Shown here in pieces: positions 33,604-41,038 of a stretch of DNA of 42,774 nt. The position numbers were made by a program, and so were the translations under genes. Each line of letters starts with the position of its first letter. Positions within the stretch are counted from its first letter, which is position 1. Location of the stretch: positions 1-42,774 of the forward strand of contig CALHAG010000004.1 in NCBI GenBank assembly GCA_937934305.1, in the 5' to 3' direction. The stretch is from Candidatus Caldarchaeum subterraneum (GTDB lineage: Archaea; Thermoproteota; Nitrososphaeria_A; Caldarchaeales; Caldarchaeaceae). The notes beneath the pieces were generated by a model that worked only from the letters and a program-made list of their open reading frames with translations, was not told where the DNA came from and did no database searches.

Positions 33604-34074
33604 TTAATGGGTGTGCTGGGAACCGGCTCCGGTGGGCTGGGCGTAGAAGTGGATGACTTTGCCGCTCTCCATCTTGAGATGTACGTGGAAGCTGTCGAAA
33701 TGCTCTAGTTCGCCGAAGACCATGACATGGTATCCCTCTCCCTCGGCTCCACGCATTTTAACCGTGCTGAAAGGCTCGACACAGACCTTGTCAACCTTCA
33801 CCATCTTCATGACATTGTCCTCCATGACCGTTCTGTGGAGCTCGGCCAGAAGAACCTCCTCACCCATGTGTCCCTCGCCCAAAACCTCCACACCTACAAC
33901 ACAGTCCCGCAGAAACCCTCTGTTGTGAAGGTCAAAGAAGATTCCGGCGCTGTTTGTGCCTTTTCTCATAGATATGTCGGAAACCTCAGGCAGAGAACCC
34001 ACACCAAAGACAACGGCGAAAGCCACAGCGGCCGCAACAAGAACAGCCACACCTATGTATAATGCTTTGACCAC
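33604..34074 (-). CDS. PCuAC-type copper chaperone, membrane anchored
   Basis: A 156-residue protein with an N-terminal hydrophobic anchor (residues about 4-27) and a cupredoxin-like PCuAC domain outside the membrane. The copper motif is visible: an His and several Met residues in ELHRTVMEDNVMKM, then GYHVM (the HxM pair), and a downstream HVHL. In bacteria, PCuAC delivers copper to cytochrome oxidase. Presence here would suggest a heme-copper oxidase elsewhere in the genome. It ends with a His-rich tail (GSQHTH). The start is GTG 34074. It follows EF-1alpha's promoter region on the same strand but is an independent gene. Confidence 0.82.
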   Translation of the reverse strand: MVKALYIGVAVLVAAAVAFAVVFGVGSLPEVSDISMRKGTNSAGIFFDLHNRGFLRDCVVGVEVLGEGHMGEEVLLAELHRTVMEDNVMKMVKVDKVCVEPFSTVKMRGAEGEGYHVMVFGELEHFDSFHVHLKMESGKVIHFYAQPTGAGSQHTH

Positions 34075-34104
34075 GTCTTTCTATCCCTCTCGAATAATTT
34101 AAAC

Positions 34105-35052
34105 CTATTTTTTCAAGAACCTTTTGGCATCACCTACAGGATACAGAACCGGATAAGTTACACCAGCGTCGACAAATTCTCCAATTTTTCTGCGAATTGT
34201 TTTGAGGGAGCCGATGCATGCCAATTCCTCAAGCACTTCATCATCCACCAATTCAGCCGCTTTTCCCGTCTCACCTCTTGACACAAGCAAGCTTAGTTTC
34301 TCAACATCTACCTTGTTGAACAAATAAATAGGGAGAGATTGTTTAGCCCGGCCTGGCCATGAGAGAAAAACAGCAGCCAATTCTTTTAATTGTTGAATGT
34401 GCTTCTCTGAAGCCGTTGCCAACAACCCCATAAACTCGAAATCATCACGTCGAGCCGAGAGCCCACGTGCGGTCTTAATCACCGCTGTTGATTTTTTTAC
34501 AGATTCGGGTGACAGGAATATGGAGAAGATTACTCCATCGCCGTACCTGGCGGCTGCTCTAAGCATTTGTTCACCCACAGCAGCCATGAATATTTTCGGG
34601 GAGCTTGTAGGCCTCATGATATGGTGAAGATGGGAGCGAAACCTTTCGCCTTCGAAATGGGAGCTCCCTCCAAATATTTGTCTACAAATTTTTACAGCCT
34701 CAACCATCGACCTCACAGGCTTGTCATTAACGATGCCGAGAGAGCTTCTAAGCTGGGTCAAATCACCTAAACCAAGTCCCAATGTAAAGCGGCCTCCTGA
34801 AACATCGTTCAGAGTCGCGGCTGCGAGAGCTGTTACCGCTGGATGACGGAGGTTTATGCTAACCACCGCCGTTCCAAGCCTTATCTTAGAAGTCTTCGCC
34901 GCTATCGCCCCCAGTAACGAGAAGGCTTCACCGCCATTCAAATGTTCAGGAACCCAAACAGAATCGTATCCAACCTCTTCCGCGGAAACACCGCATGCCA
35001 CGGTCTTAGCCCTCCCAATAAACTCCGGAACAAGAGCGATACCAAGCCGCAT
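34105..35052 (-). CDS. Luciferase-like flavin-dependent oxidoreductase
   Basis: A 315-residue LLM-class TIM-barrel protein using FMN or F420. It begins MRLGIALVPEFIGRAK and has EEVGYDSVWVPEHLNG, RLGTAVVSINLRHPAVTALAAATLNDVSGGRFTLGLGLG in pieces, the characteristic family core, followed by PKIFMAAVGEQMLRAAARYGDG. F420-dependent reductases of the Mer kind and flavin monooxygenases both belong here; I cannot decide which. It is divergent from the UbiD gene across a 83-nt gap with a TATA box 27 nt upstream of ATG 35052. Its place beside the UbiD/enamidase cluster suggests a redox step on a ring compound. Confidence 0.87.
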   Translation of the reverse strand: MRLGIALVPEFIGRAKTVACGVSAEEVGYDSVWVPEHLNGGEAFSLLGAIAAKTSKIRLGTAVVSINLRHPAVTALAAATLNDVSGGRFTLGLGLGDLTQLRSSLGIVNDKPVRSMVEAVKICRQIFGGSSHFEGERFRSHLHHIMRPTSSPKIFMAAVGEQMLRAAARYGDGVIFSIFLSPESVKKSTAVIKTARGLSARRDDFEFMGLLATASEKHIQQLKELAAVFLSWPGRAKQSLPIYLFNKVDVEKLSLLVSRGETGKAAELVDDEVLEELACIGSLKTIRRKIGEFVDAGVTYPVLYPVGDAKRFLKK

Positions 35053-35075
35053 AGCTACTGGACGCGGAATACCTG

Positions 35076-35082
35076 TTTATAA
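35076..35082 (-). promoter_or_regulatory. TATA box of the LLM oxidoreductase gene
   Basis: The minus strand reads TTATAAA, centred 27 nt before ATG 35052. On the opposite strand, AAATAAATAAAA at 35101-35112 is the likely TATA box for the UbiD gene, centred about 29 nt before ATG 35136. Both point to leaderless transcripts. Confidence 0.5.
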
Positions 35083-35135
35083 CGATTCAAATAAAATCGT
35101 AAATAAATAAAAGCATCATGCTATGCCTTCGAATT

Positions 35136-36488
35136 ATGAAAGACATGCGCCACTATCTCGAAGACCTTAGACAAAATTATCCAGAGGAATTTGTGAAAAT
35201 CTCAGAGCCGGTCTCACATGAATATGAGATAACCGCTGTCTGGAAAATGTTTGAGCGAAAAGGTAATCCCGTCTTGTTTTTTGAAAAAGTTCACGGCTAT
35301 GATATGCCTGTTGTCGCCAACATCTTTGGCTCAAGGGCTCGTGTGGCGAGGATGATTGGCTCTGATGTGTGGAATTTTTATGATAAATGGCTTGAGCGGA
35401 CAAGGGCTGGTGTTGAACCAGAGTATGTTTCAACTGGTCCTGTCAAGGAGGTGAAATATTTTTCTAACGATGTAGACTTGAGCATATTGCCTGCTCTGAA
35501 GTTCTTTGTAGAAGATGGTGGCCGATACATAACCGCGGGAATAGTTGTCGCAAACCATCCTGAAACCGGTGAAGTGAACCTGAGCTATGCGAGACTGATG
35601 GTTAAGGATAGGAACAAACTCGGAGTCAGCATACATTCTCGAGGTAACCTATGGAGATACTTTAACAGAGCCACCGAGCTTGGGCGACCATGGCTCAACG
35701 TTGCCGTGATTATCGGATGTCATCCTACACTCTACCTTGCCGCAGCCACTAGAACAACCGATGAATACAAATTGGCTGGCGCCCTCTGCTCAGAGCCGGT
35801 TAAACTGGTTAAATGTGAAACAAATGAAGTATATGTGCCCTATAACGCGGAGATAGTTCTCGAGGGCCGAATATTGACCAATGTCTATGAAGACGAGGGG
35901 CCCTTTTCGGAGTATACCGGCTACGTCTCGGGCCGCTCAACCCGCAACGTTATGGCTATTGACTGCATAACACATCGTATGAACCCCATATTTCAAACAA
36001 TCATCCCTACCAACTCGTCTGAACATCTTCTACTCGGCGGCCTACCAATGCAGGCCAATGTATACAAAAAACTTAAGGAATCCATTCCTGAGGTCAGGAG
36101 CATCAACTTCCCAGTATGGGGAACACATTTAGTCGCAATTCTTTCCGTGGATAAGGAGTGGAAAGAAGGGGTCCAGATACGGGCCGCCATGCTTCTGATG
36201 GGAGCCAATCCTTACGTGAAATATGTTATCCTCGTGGACGACGACATAGATGTATTTGACGAGATGCAAGTGCTTTGGGCAGTTGCCACACGCAGCCAGC
36301 CAGACCGTTGTATACACTTGTTCCCCATAACTGACGGGAACATGCTTGACCCTTCTCAGGAAAAAGCGGGCTTCACAAGCAGAGCTGTCATAGACGCCAC
36401 CTCTCCACCTCATTGGAAAAACGCGCAGGTAAATGTTCCGAGCTTGCCTCGGGATGTTGTTGAAAAAGTTCAAAAGATGTTTAAATAG
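35136..36488 (+). CDS. UbiD-family prenylated-FMN decarboxylase
   Basis: From ATG 35136 it has 450 residues. UbiD enzymes remove or add CO2 on aromatic, heteroaromatic or unsaturated acids with prenylated FMN. The catalytic Arg-Glu-Glu set looks intact: Arg in LGVSIHSRGNLW, and two Glu residues in EDEGPFSEYTGY near 250-262, plus the metal-binding DDDIDVFDEMQVLWAVATR near 367-385. No UbiX-type prenyltransferase is in the window; it must be elsewhere. ATG 35118 is also in frame, but it lies too close to the TATA box. The gene leads a run with two ECF ATPases and an enamidase homolog. Confidence 0.9.
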   Translation: MKDMRHYLEDLRQNYPEEFVKISEPVSHEYEITAVWKMFERKGNPVLFFEKVHGYDMPVVANIFGSRARVARMIGSDVWNFYDKWLERTRAGVEPEYVSTGPVKEVKYFSNDVDLSILPALKFFVEDGGRYITAGIVVANHPETGEVNLSYARLMVKDRNKLGVSIHSRGNLWRYFNRATELGRPWLNVAVIIGCHPTLYLAAATRTTDEYKLAGALCSEPVKLVKCETNEVYVPYNAEIVLEGRILTNVYEDEGPFSEYTGYVSGRSTRNVMAIDCITHRMNPIFQTIIPTNSSEHLLLGGLPMQANVYKKLKESIPEVRSINFPVWGTHLVAILSVDKEWKEGVQIRAAMLLMGANPYVKYVILVDDDIDVFDEMQVLWAVATRSQPDRCIHLFPITDGNMLDPSQEKAGFTSRAVIDATSPPHWKNAQVNVPSLPRDVVEKVQKMFK

Positions 36489-36497
36489 CCGCTTAAA

Positions 36498-37376
36498 ATG
36501 TGGGGCATAGTGGATAAGATACCTATAGAGATAAAGTCCTTCTGGTGGAAATACGCGACAAGCGAGGAATGGGTTTTATCAGATATCAACTTCTCCGTCC
36601 GGGAGGGGGAATTTGTGGTAATTACAGGACCAACGGGTGCTGGCAAGACAACCCTATGCCTCACGATGGCGGGCCTCATTCCTTATCATTACAACGGCAC
36701 TTTGAAGGGAAGAGTGTATGTCTTCGGAAAAGACACTACCACCCTGGGCAGCTCTGACATGGCCAGCTTGGTTGGCATTGTTTTCCAAGACCCTGAAAGC
36801 CAGTTTCTGACGATGTCTGTCGAAGATGAGATAGCCTTCGGACTTGAAAACCTTGCACTGCCCTTAGAGGATATGCGGGAGAGAGTCTACGAGGCTGCCA
36901 GGCTTGTTAAGGTCGAGGATTTGTTGGAAAGGGCGCCTTATGAGCTGTCCGGTGGTCAGAAACAACGTGTCGCTATAGCTGCAGCCCTCGCCATGAAGCC
37001 TAAGGTCCTAGTTCTCGACGAGCCTACTGGTCAGCTTGACCCCATTGGAAAAGAGGAAGTGGTTAACGTTCTGCAGAGCCTAAAGAAACAGGGCATCACA
37101 ATAATCGTGGTTGAACATATTTTGGAGGAACTCGCACCCTTCACGGACAGACTTGTCGTGATGAATGGTGGCCGTATCCTCTATGACGGAGACTTCCGTG
37201 GTTTCTTCAAAGACGCTGAAGAGGTTTTCAAGTCTGGTGTGCCATCACCCCAAGTGGTTGAGTTGACTCTTCTCCTCAGAAGAGAACTGAAAAAAGAATT
37301 AGAGATACCTATAACATTAGAGGAGGCCGAGCAGATGTTGAACAAATTGATACCGGTGAAAAAGTTTGTCCAGTGA
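36498..37376 (+). CDS. ECF transporter ATPase, first (EcfA-like)
   Basis: Energy-coupling ATPase of a vitamin/nutrient importer, 292 residues. Walker A is GPTGAGKTT at 44-52, the Q-loop VFQDPESQFL, signature LSGGQKQR near 151-158, Walker B VLVLDEPTGQLDP near 171-183, and the switch His in VVEHILEE. All motifs are intact. Start is ATG 36498 (GTG 36510 possible), 9 nt after the UbiD stop codon. It overlaps the second ATPase by 11 nt. Confidence 0.92.
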   Translation: MWGIVDKIPIEIKSFWWKYATSEEWVLSDINFSVREGEFVVITGPTGAGKTTLCLTMAGLIPYHYNGTLKGRVYVFGKDTTTLGSSDMASLVGIVFQDPESQFLTMSVEDEIAFGLENLALPLEDMRERVYEAARLVKVEDLLERAPYELSGGQKQRVAIAAALAMKPKVLVLDEPTGQLDPIGKEEVVNVLQSLKKQGITIIVVEHILEELAPFTDRLVVMNGGRILYDGDFRGFFKDAEEVFKSGVPSPQVVELTLLLRRELKKELEIPITLEEAEQMLNKLIPVKKFVQ

Positions 37377-38211
37377 TGTTGTAGTCGAGGCAAAAAACCT
37401 CAGCCACGTTTACTCGAACGGAATAGTGGCTCTTAACAACATTAACATCACAATCAGACGCGGCGAATTTGTGGCCCTAATAGGTCATAATGGCTCCGGA
37501 AAAACAACCCTCGCTAAACACATAAATGGATTGCTAAAGCCGACAAGCGGGCAGATAATTGTCCATCGCATGGACACCCGTGAGGTATCCGTGGCAGACC
37601 TTGCCAAAAAAGTTGGATATGTTTTCCAAAACCCTGATCATCAACTATGTATGAAAACTGTTTGGGAGGAGTTGGCGTTCGGGCCAAGAAACCTCGGCAC
37701 ACCGGAGGACGAGGTCAAGCAAGTTGTCGACGAGATTCTAAGATTGTTCGGGCTTGAACGATACCGAGATGTTCACCCGTTTTTACTCAGCAGAGCAGAC
37801 AGGCTTAGAGTCGCGCTATGCAGTGTTTTGACAATGAGGCCCGAGACTCTTGTGGTCGACGAGCCCACCACTGGACAAGACATGAGACAGTCCTATGAGG
37901 TGATGGAGATACTGAAAAAACTTAACAAAGAAGGGAGAACTGTCGTGTTCATTACACATAACATGCGTTTGGTGGCTGAATACGCGGAGAGATGCATAAT
38001 TATGAAGGATGGGAAAGTTTTTATGGATAAGCCAACCCGGGAGGCGTTAACTGATTTTGAAAAACTCAGGCAAGCTCAGCTCAAGCCTCCACAGGTCACC
38101 ATTTTATCAGCACGTTTGGCAAACATCGGGTTTCATGAACCAGCTCTCTCAGTTAACGAATTTGTTGAAAATGTGAAGGCCTTTCTAAACAATAAATATA
38201 AATCTCTATAA
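37366..38211 (+). CDS. ECF transporter ATPase, second, with degenerate signature motif
   Basis: A 281-residue ATPase paired with the preceding one. Walker A GHNGSGKTT at 40-48, Q-loop VFQNPDHQLC and Walker B TLVVDEPTTGQD are normal and the switch is ITHNMRLV. The signature reads LLSRADRLRVAL near 140-151, so the two glycines of LSGGQ are replaced. The TTG 37366 start is supported by GGTGA at 37355-37359, 6 nt upstream. The pair likely forms an asymmetric ATPase heterodimer, with one weaker ATP site. It is followed 15 nt later by the enamidase homolog. Confidence 0.92.
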   Translation: MSSDVVVEAKNLSHVYSNGIVALNNINITIRRGEFVALIGHNGSGKTTLAKHINGLLKPTSGQIIVHRMDTREVSVADLAKKVGYVFQNPDHQLCMKTVWEELAFGPRNLGTPEDEVKQVVDEILRLFGLERYRDVHPFLLSRADRLRVALCSVLTMRPETLVVDEPTTGQDMRQSYEVMEILKKLNKEGRTVVFITHNMRLVAEYAERCIIMKDGKVFMDKPTREALTDFEKLRQAQLKPPQVTILSARLANIGFHEPALSVNEFVENVKAFLNNKYKSL

Positions 38212-38226
38212 TCCGATGAGGGCGGC

Positions 38227-39510
38227 GTGGTTACAACACTCGTAACAAACATAGGCAAGCTTGTTAGCGGAGATTGGGATAGGGGGATTCTGAAGGCGGA
38301 CACGGTGAAAATAGTTGACGGCATTATTCAGGATGTTGGGTATAGTGATGAAATTGGTAAAGGCCCGGCAGACGTTGTTATAGACGCCGACGGGATGACT
38401 GTGTCACCCACTTTCATCGACCCTCACACCCATCTATCCTTCGGCGACTTTTCGCCGATGCAGCACATGGTCGGTCTTCTCACCGAAACACTTTTGCAAG
38501 GAACAACAACCATCGTTGACGAGTGGCTGCAGTTTGAGGGGTTGCCGCTTTTCTATGGCGCCGACCCAGAGGGGGTGAAGGCGACAGCGGTTCTATCTCA
38601 CAAAGCATACCGAAACTATAGACCGGGAGGAGCTATGAAGGTCTTCGCAGGCTCCATAATGCTTGTCAAAGGGCTAACACGTGAAGATTTTGTGCAGCTA
38701 CGTAAGGCGGGGGTGTGGCGCGTCGGGCAGATAGGAGGCTCATCTAACATCAACGACCCAAAAAAGATTCAGGAAATGGTGTCATGGGCGCGAGAACTGG
38801 GGTACTTTGTTTCCACAAACCTCGGACCGGGGGTTTTGCCTGAGAGTTTAAACATGACCGCCGAGCTTGTCTCAGCGATAAAGCCGGACAAAATAGCTCA
38901 CATCAACGGCGGGACAACAGCACCACCTTGGGAAGTTGTTAAAGCCGCGATAGATGGAACCGGAGAAGCTAAACTCGAGATTATCCCATATGGAAACATG
39001 AAGATGGCGCTCCGCGTCTATGAATACCTAAAGTCCCGAAACCAGCTTAAGCGCCTAATTGTGGGGAGCGATACCCCAACAGGTCAGGGATACCTACCCG
39101 TGGCCATACACCGAGCCATCTTGTTCCTATCATCCGTATGCGGACTCCCCGCCGAAAAAGCCATAGCAACAGCGACAGGCAACATACTGGACTGCTACGG
39201 AAAATATTCCAGCGAGTTCAACATGGGAAAAATTGAGCCAGGCCGTGCCGGCGATCTTCTGGTAATGGATGCTCCTCCCGGAAGCGTGGGCAACGACGCG
39301 TTAGAAAGCATCGAAGCTGGTGACATGATAGGAATCGCAGGCGTAATCGTTGACGGAAACCTTGTCGGACTAAGGGGCAAAGACTCGAGACCAAGCCGCC
39401 GCAACATAAAGCTGAACAACAGACAACTTAAAGTCACATGCCCAGACGAGTATCTGTTTGACCCGCCGAGGTTTTACTACCGTAGCACCGGCCCCACATA
39501 TCTCCTCTAG
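38227..39510 (+). CDS. Enamidase-like amidohydrolase
   Basis: A 427-residue metal-dependent hydrolase. From memory it aligns over its length with enamidase of Eubacterium barkeri, which opens the tetrahydropyridone ring in nicotinate fermentation: NIGKLVSGDWDRGILKADT, the metal pair DPHTH (His67, His69), AYRNYRPGGAMKVFAG, KGLTREDFVQLRKAGVWRVGQIGG in pieces, HINGGTT near 225-231, GSDTPTGQGYLPVAIHR near 280-296, and GRAGDLLVMDAPPGSVGNDAL. Like other amidohydrolases it should hydrolyse a cyclic amide. The start is GTG 38227. It overlaps the convergent T-component gene by 4 nt. A related lactam hydrolase with another substrate is the alternative. Confidence 0.85.
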   Translation: MVTTLVTNIGKLVSGDWDRGILKADTVKIVDGIIQDVGYSDEIGKGPADVVIDADGMTVSPTFIDPHTHLSFGDFSPMQHMVGLLTETLLQGTTTIVDEWLQFEGLPLFYGADPEGVKATAVLSHKAYRNYRPGGAMKVFAGSIMLVKGLTREDFVQLRKAGVWRVGQIGGSSNINDPKKIQEMVSWARELGYFVSTNLGPGVLPESLNMTAELVSAIKPDKIAHINGGTTAPPWEVVKAAIDGTGEAKLEIIPYGNMKMALRVYEYLKSRNQLKRLIVGSDTPTGQGYLPVAIHRAILFLSSVCGLPAEKAIATATGNILDCYGKYSSEFNMGKIEPGRAGDLLVMDAPPGSVGNDALESIEAGDMIGIAGVIVDGNLVGLRGKDSRPSRRNIKLNNRQLKVTCPDEYLFDPPRFYYRSTGPTYLL

Positions 39511-40334
39511 AAAAATAAGAAGTTTGGGAACTGCAGCAACCCCAGCAGTACTGCGAGCACTATAACGAGATGTAGAGTAAATAGCCCGGCGACAACATAA
39601 TCCCTCATCCTCATAGGAATGATGTAGTACATGGTTTTCTTTCCGCGCACTTTGAACCCACGTGAGGCCATGGCGTTGCTCATCTCCTCTGTTCTTTTGA
39701 GAGATACGTATATCAACGGTATACCGACGCGGACGAATTTAGCCAGCCGTTGGATGGGGTTTCCTTTGCGGAAGTTGAGTCCACGGGAGCTCTGGGCATC
39801 TATGATGGTGAACAAGTCAACAGAGACAACTGCGAGATTGCGGAGAATAGATGCGAAGGTGAAGCTGACGACGTAGGGCAGCCTCCATGTCCTCAGGGCA
39901 ACGGCCAAGTCTCTGTGCTTGGTCGTCGCTAAGAGAAGCGCCGTTACGTAGCTGACCGCAAGGAATTTGAGTGCAACAAGCAGCCAAGCCATAAAATTCT
40001 CATAGCCTATCCTCAATGGACCGATGGTCGCTAAAACTGGACCAGAGCGTATGGGTGTGAAAAAACTATAGAAGATGAAGGAAACCAAAAGCATCCAACC
40101 TATGACAAAGGTGTAGAGACGAAGAGCCTTCGCCGGAACTCGTGCCACAACTACTGTGACCGCTATGAGTATAAGGTTGACGAGGGCGAGGCTATGGCTC
40201 GGAGTTAACAACGCGGCAAAACTAAACACAATTACGACAAACAGCTTAACCGCTGGATGAACTTTAACAAAAAAAGAGTTTTTAGGAGTGTAGAGGATTA
40301 AGCCCTTCAGGATGTCGCTGATTATGAACGCCAT
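39507..40334 (-). CDS. ECF transporter T component (EcfT/CbiQ family)
   Basis: Scaffold membrane protein of an ECF importer, 275 residues with about five to six hydrophobic helices. The two coupling-helix motifs that bind the ATPases are visible as SSRGLNFRKG and ASRGFKVRGK in the middle of the protein, each with the family Arg. LRTWRLPYVVSFTFASILRNLAVVSVDLF in pieces is typical of the CbiQ family. It starts with ATG 40334, 6 nt after the S-component stop codon, so S and T are co-transcribed. The ATPases are on the opposite strand, convergent, 1.3 kb away. Confidence 0.87.
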   Translation of the reverse strand: MAFIISDILKGLILYTPKNSFFVKVHPAVKLFVVIVFSFAALLTPSHSLALVNLILIAVTVVVARVPAKALRLYTFVIGWMLLVSFIFYSFFTPIRSGPVLATIGPLRIGYENFMAWLLVALKFLAVSYVTALLLATTKHRDLAVALRTWRLPYVVSFTFASILRNLAVVSVDLFTIIDAQSSRGLNFRKGNPIQRLAKFVRVGIPLIYVSLKRTEEMSNAMASRGFKVRGKKTMYYIIPMRMRDYVVAGLFTLHLVIVLAVLLGLLQFPNFLFF

Positions 40335-40340
40335 GATGTC

Positions 40341-40931
40341 TTAGATGAATTTCTCGATGTAGAGGGCTGTTCTCATCAAGTAGTCTGAGAAGACTTTGAA
40401 CAGTATTGTCGTGATGACGCCTACGACGACGACGTTGCTGCCGAACCAGCCGAGCCACGCAATTGGCCAGATTTCCCATGGAAAGACGCCGAAGGCTGCC
40501 AATGAGCCGGAACCTATCGTAGCGCCTACAGCTTGGGCTATTATCACGTTGAAGATAATGTGTCCCGTCCAGTCTTTACCGGATTTGAGACGTGGGTCAA
40601 ACTTGCCCAATCGAAACGCCAGCATCGGAATGAAGGCTTGGAAGAAGTCTCCCACAGCTACAGCCGCGGCTATGGGTGCCGAGGTTCCCGTCAGCACTAT
40701 GCCGATAAATGGCCCGAGAAAACCTCCAGCCAAGGCTCCGATTATTCCGAACCATACTCCGAAGCTCACTTGGAAGGCTACACCGGGATAGAACGATGAT
40801 ATCGGAGCAAGAAATGGAAAGACGATGCTTCCGAAAGCACCGAGAACTGCTGTGATGGCGGCGGAGACGATAAACAAGGCGACGAGAGTGGTTGGGCTTC
40901 TTCTCCTAACAATCCGCTCCTCGCTACTCAC
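40341..40931 (-). CDS. ECF transporter substrate-binding S component
   Basis: A 196-residue integral membrane protein with about six hydrophobic segments and a charged N-terminus (SSEERIVRRRSP). Its size, topology and position before the T component make it the substrate-capturing subunit. I recognise no known family such as ThiT, BioY, RibU or NiaX, so the imported compound is unknown. The start is GTG 40931, leaderless, set by the TATA box 27-28 nt upstream. The neighbouring enamidase suggests a nitrogen heterocycle or a related vitamin-like molecule. Confidence 0.75.
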   Translation of the reverse strand: MSSEERIVRRRSPTTLVALFIVSAAITAVLGAFGSIVFPFLAPISSFYPGVAFQVSFGVWFGIIGALAGGFLGPFIGIVLTGTSAPIAAAVAVGDFFQAFIPMLAFRLGKFDPRLKSGKDWTGHIIFNVIIAQAVGATIGSGSLAAFGVFPWEIWPIAWLGWFGSNVVVVGVITTILFKVFSDYLMRTALYIEKFI

Positions 40932-40954
40932 GTTTTATACCACGATATTTCATA

Positions 40955-40963
40955 GGTTATAAG
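40955..40963 (-). promoter_or_regulatory. TATA box of the S/T component operon
   Basis: The minus strand reads CTTATAACC, centred about 28 nt before GTG 40931, which fixes that start as leaderless. The 107-bp divergent gap up to 41039 also holds A+T-rich stretches near 40998-41006 that could be the promoter of the Mo-subunit gene. Confidence 0.5.
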
Positions 40964-41038
40964 CCTTTACAGAAAATTTTTGTGAAGACTAAAAACGTTA
41001 AATAAGATGCGGGGAAAACATAAAGGATATTTAAAGAC

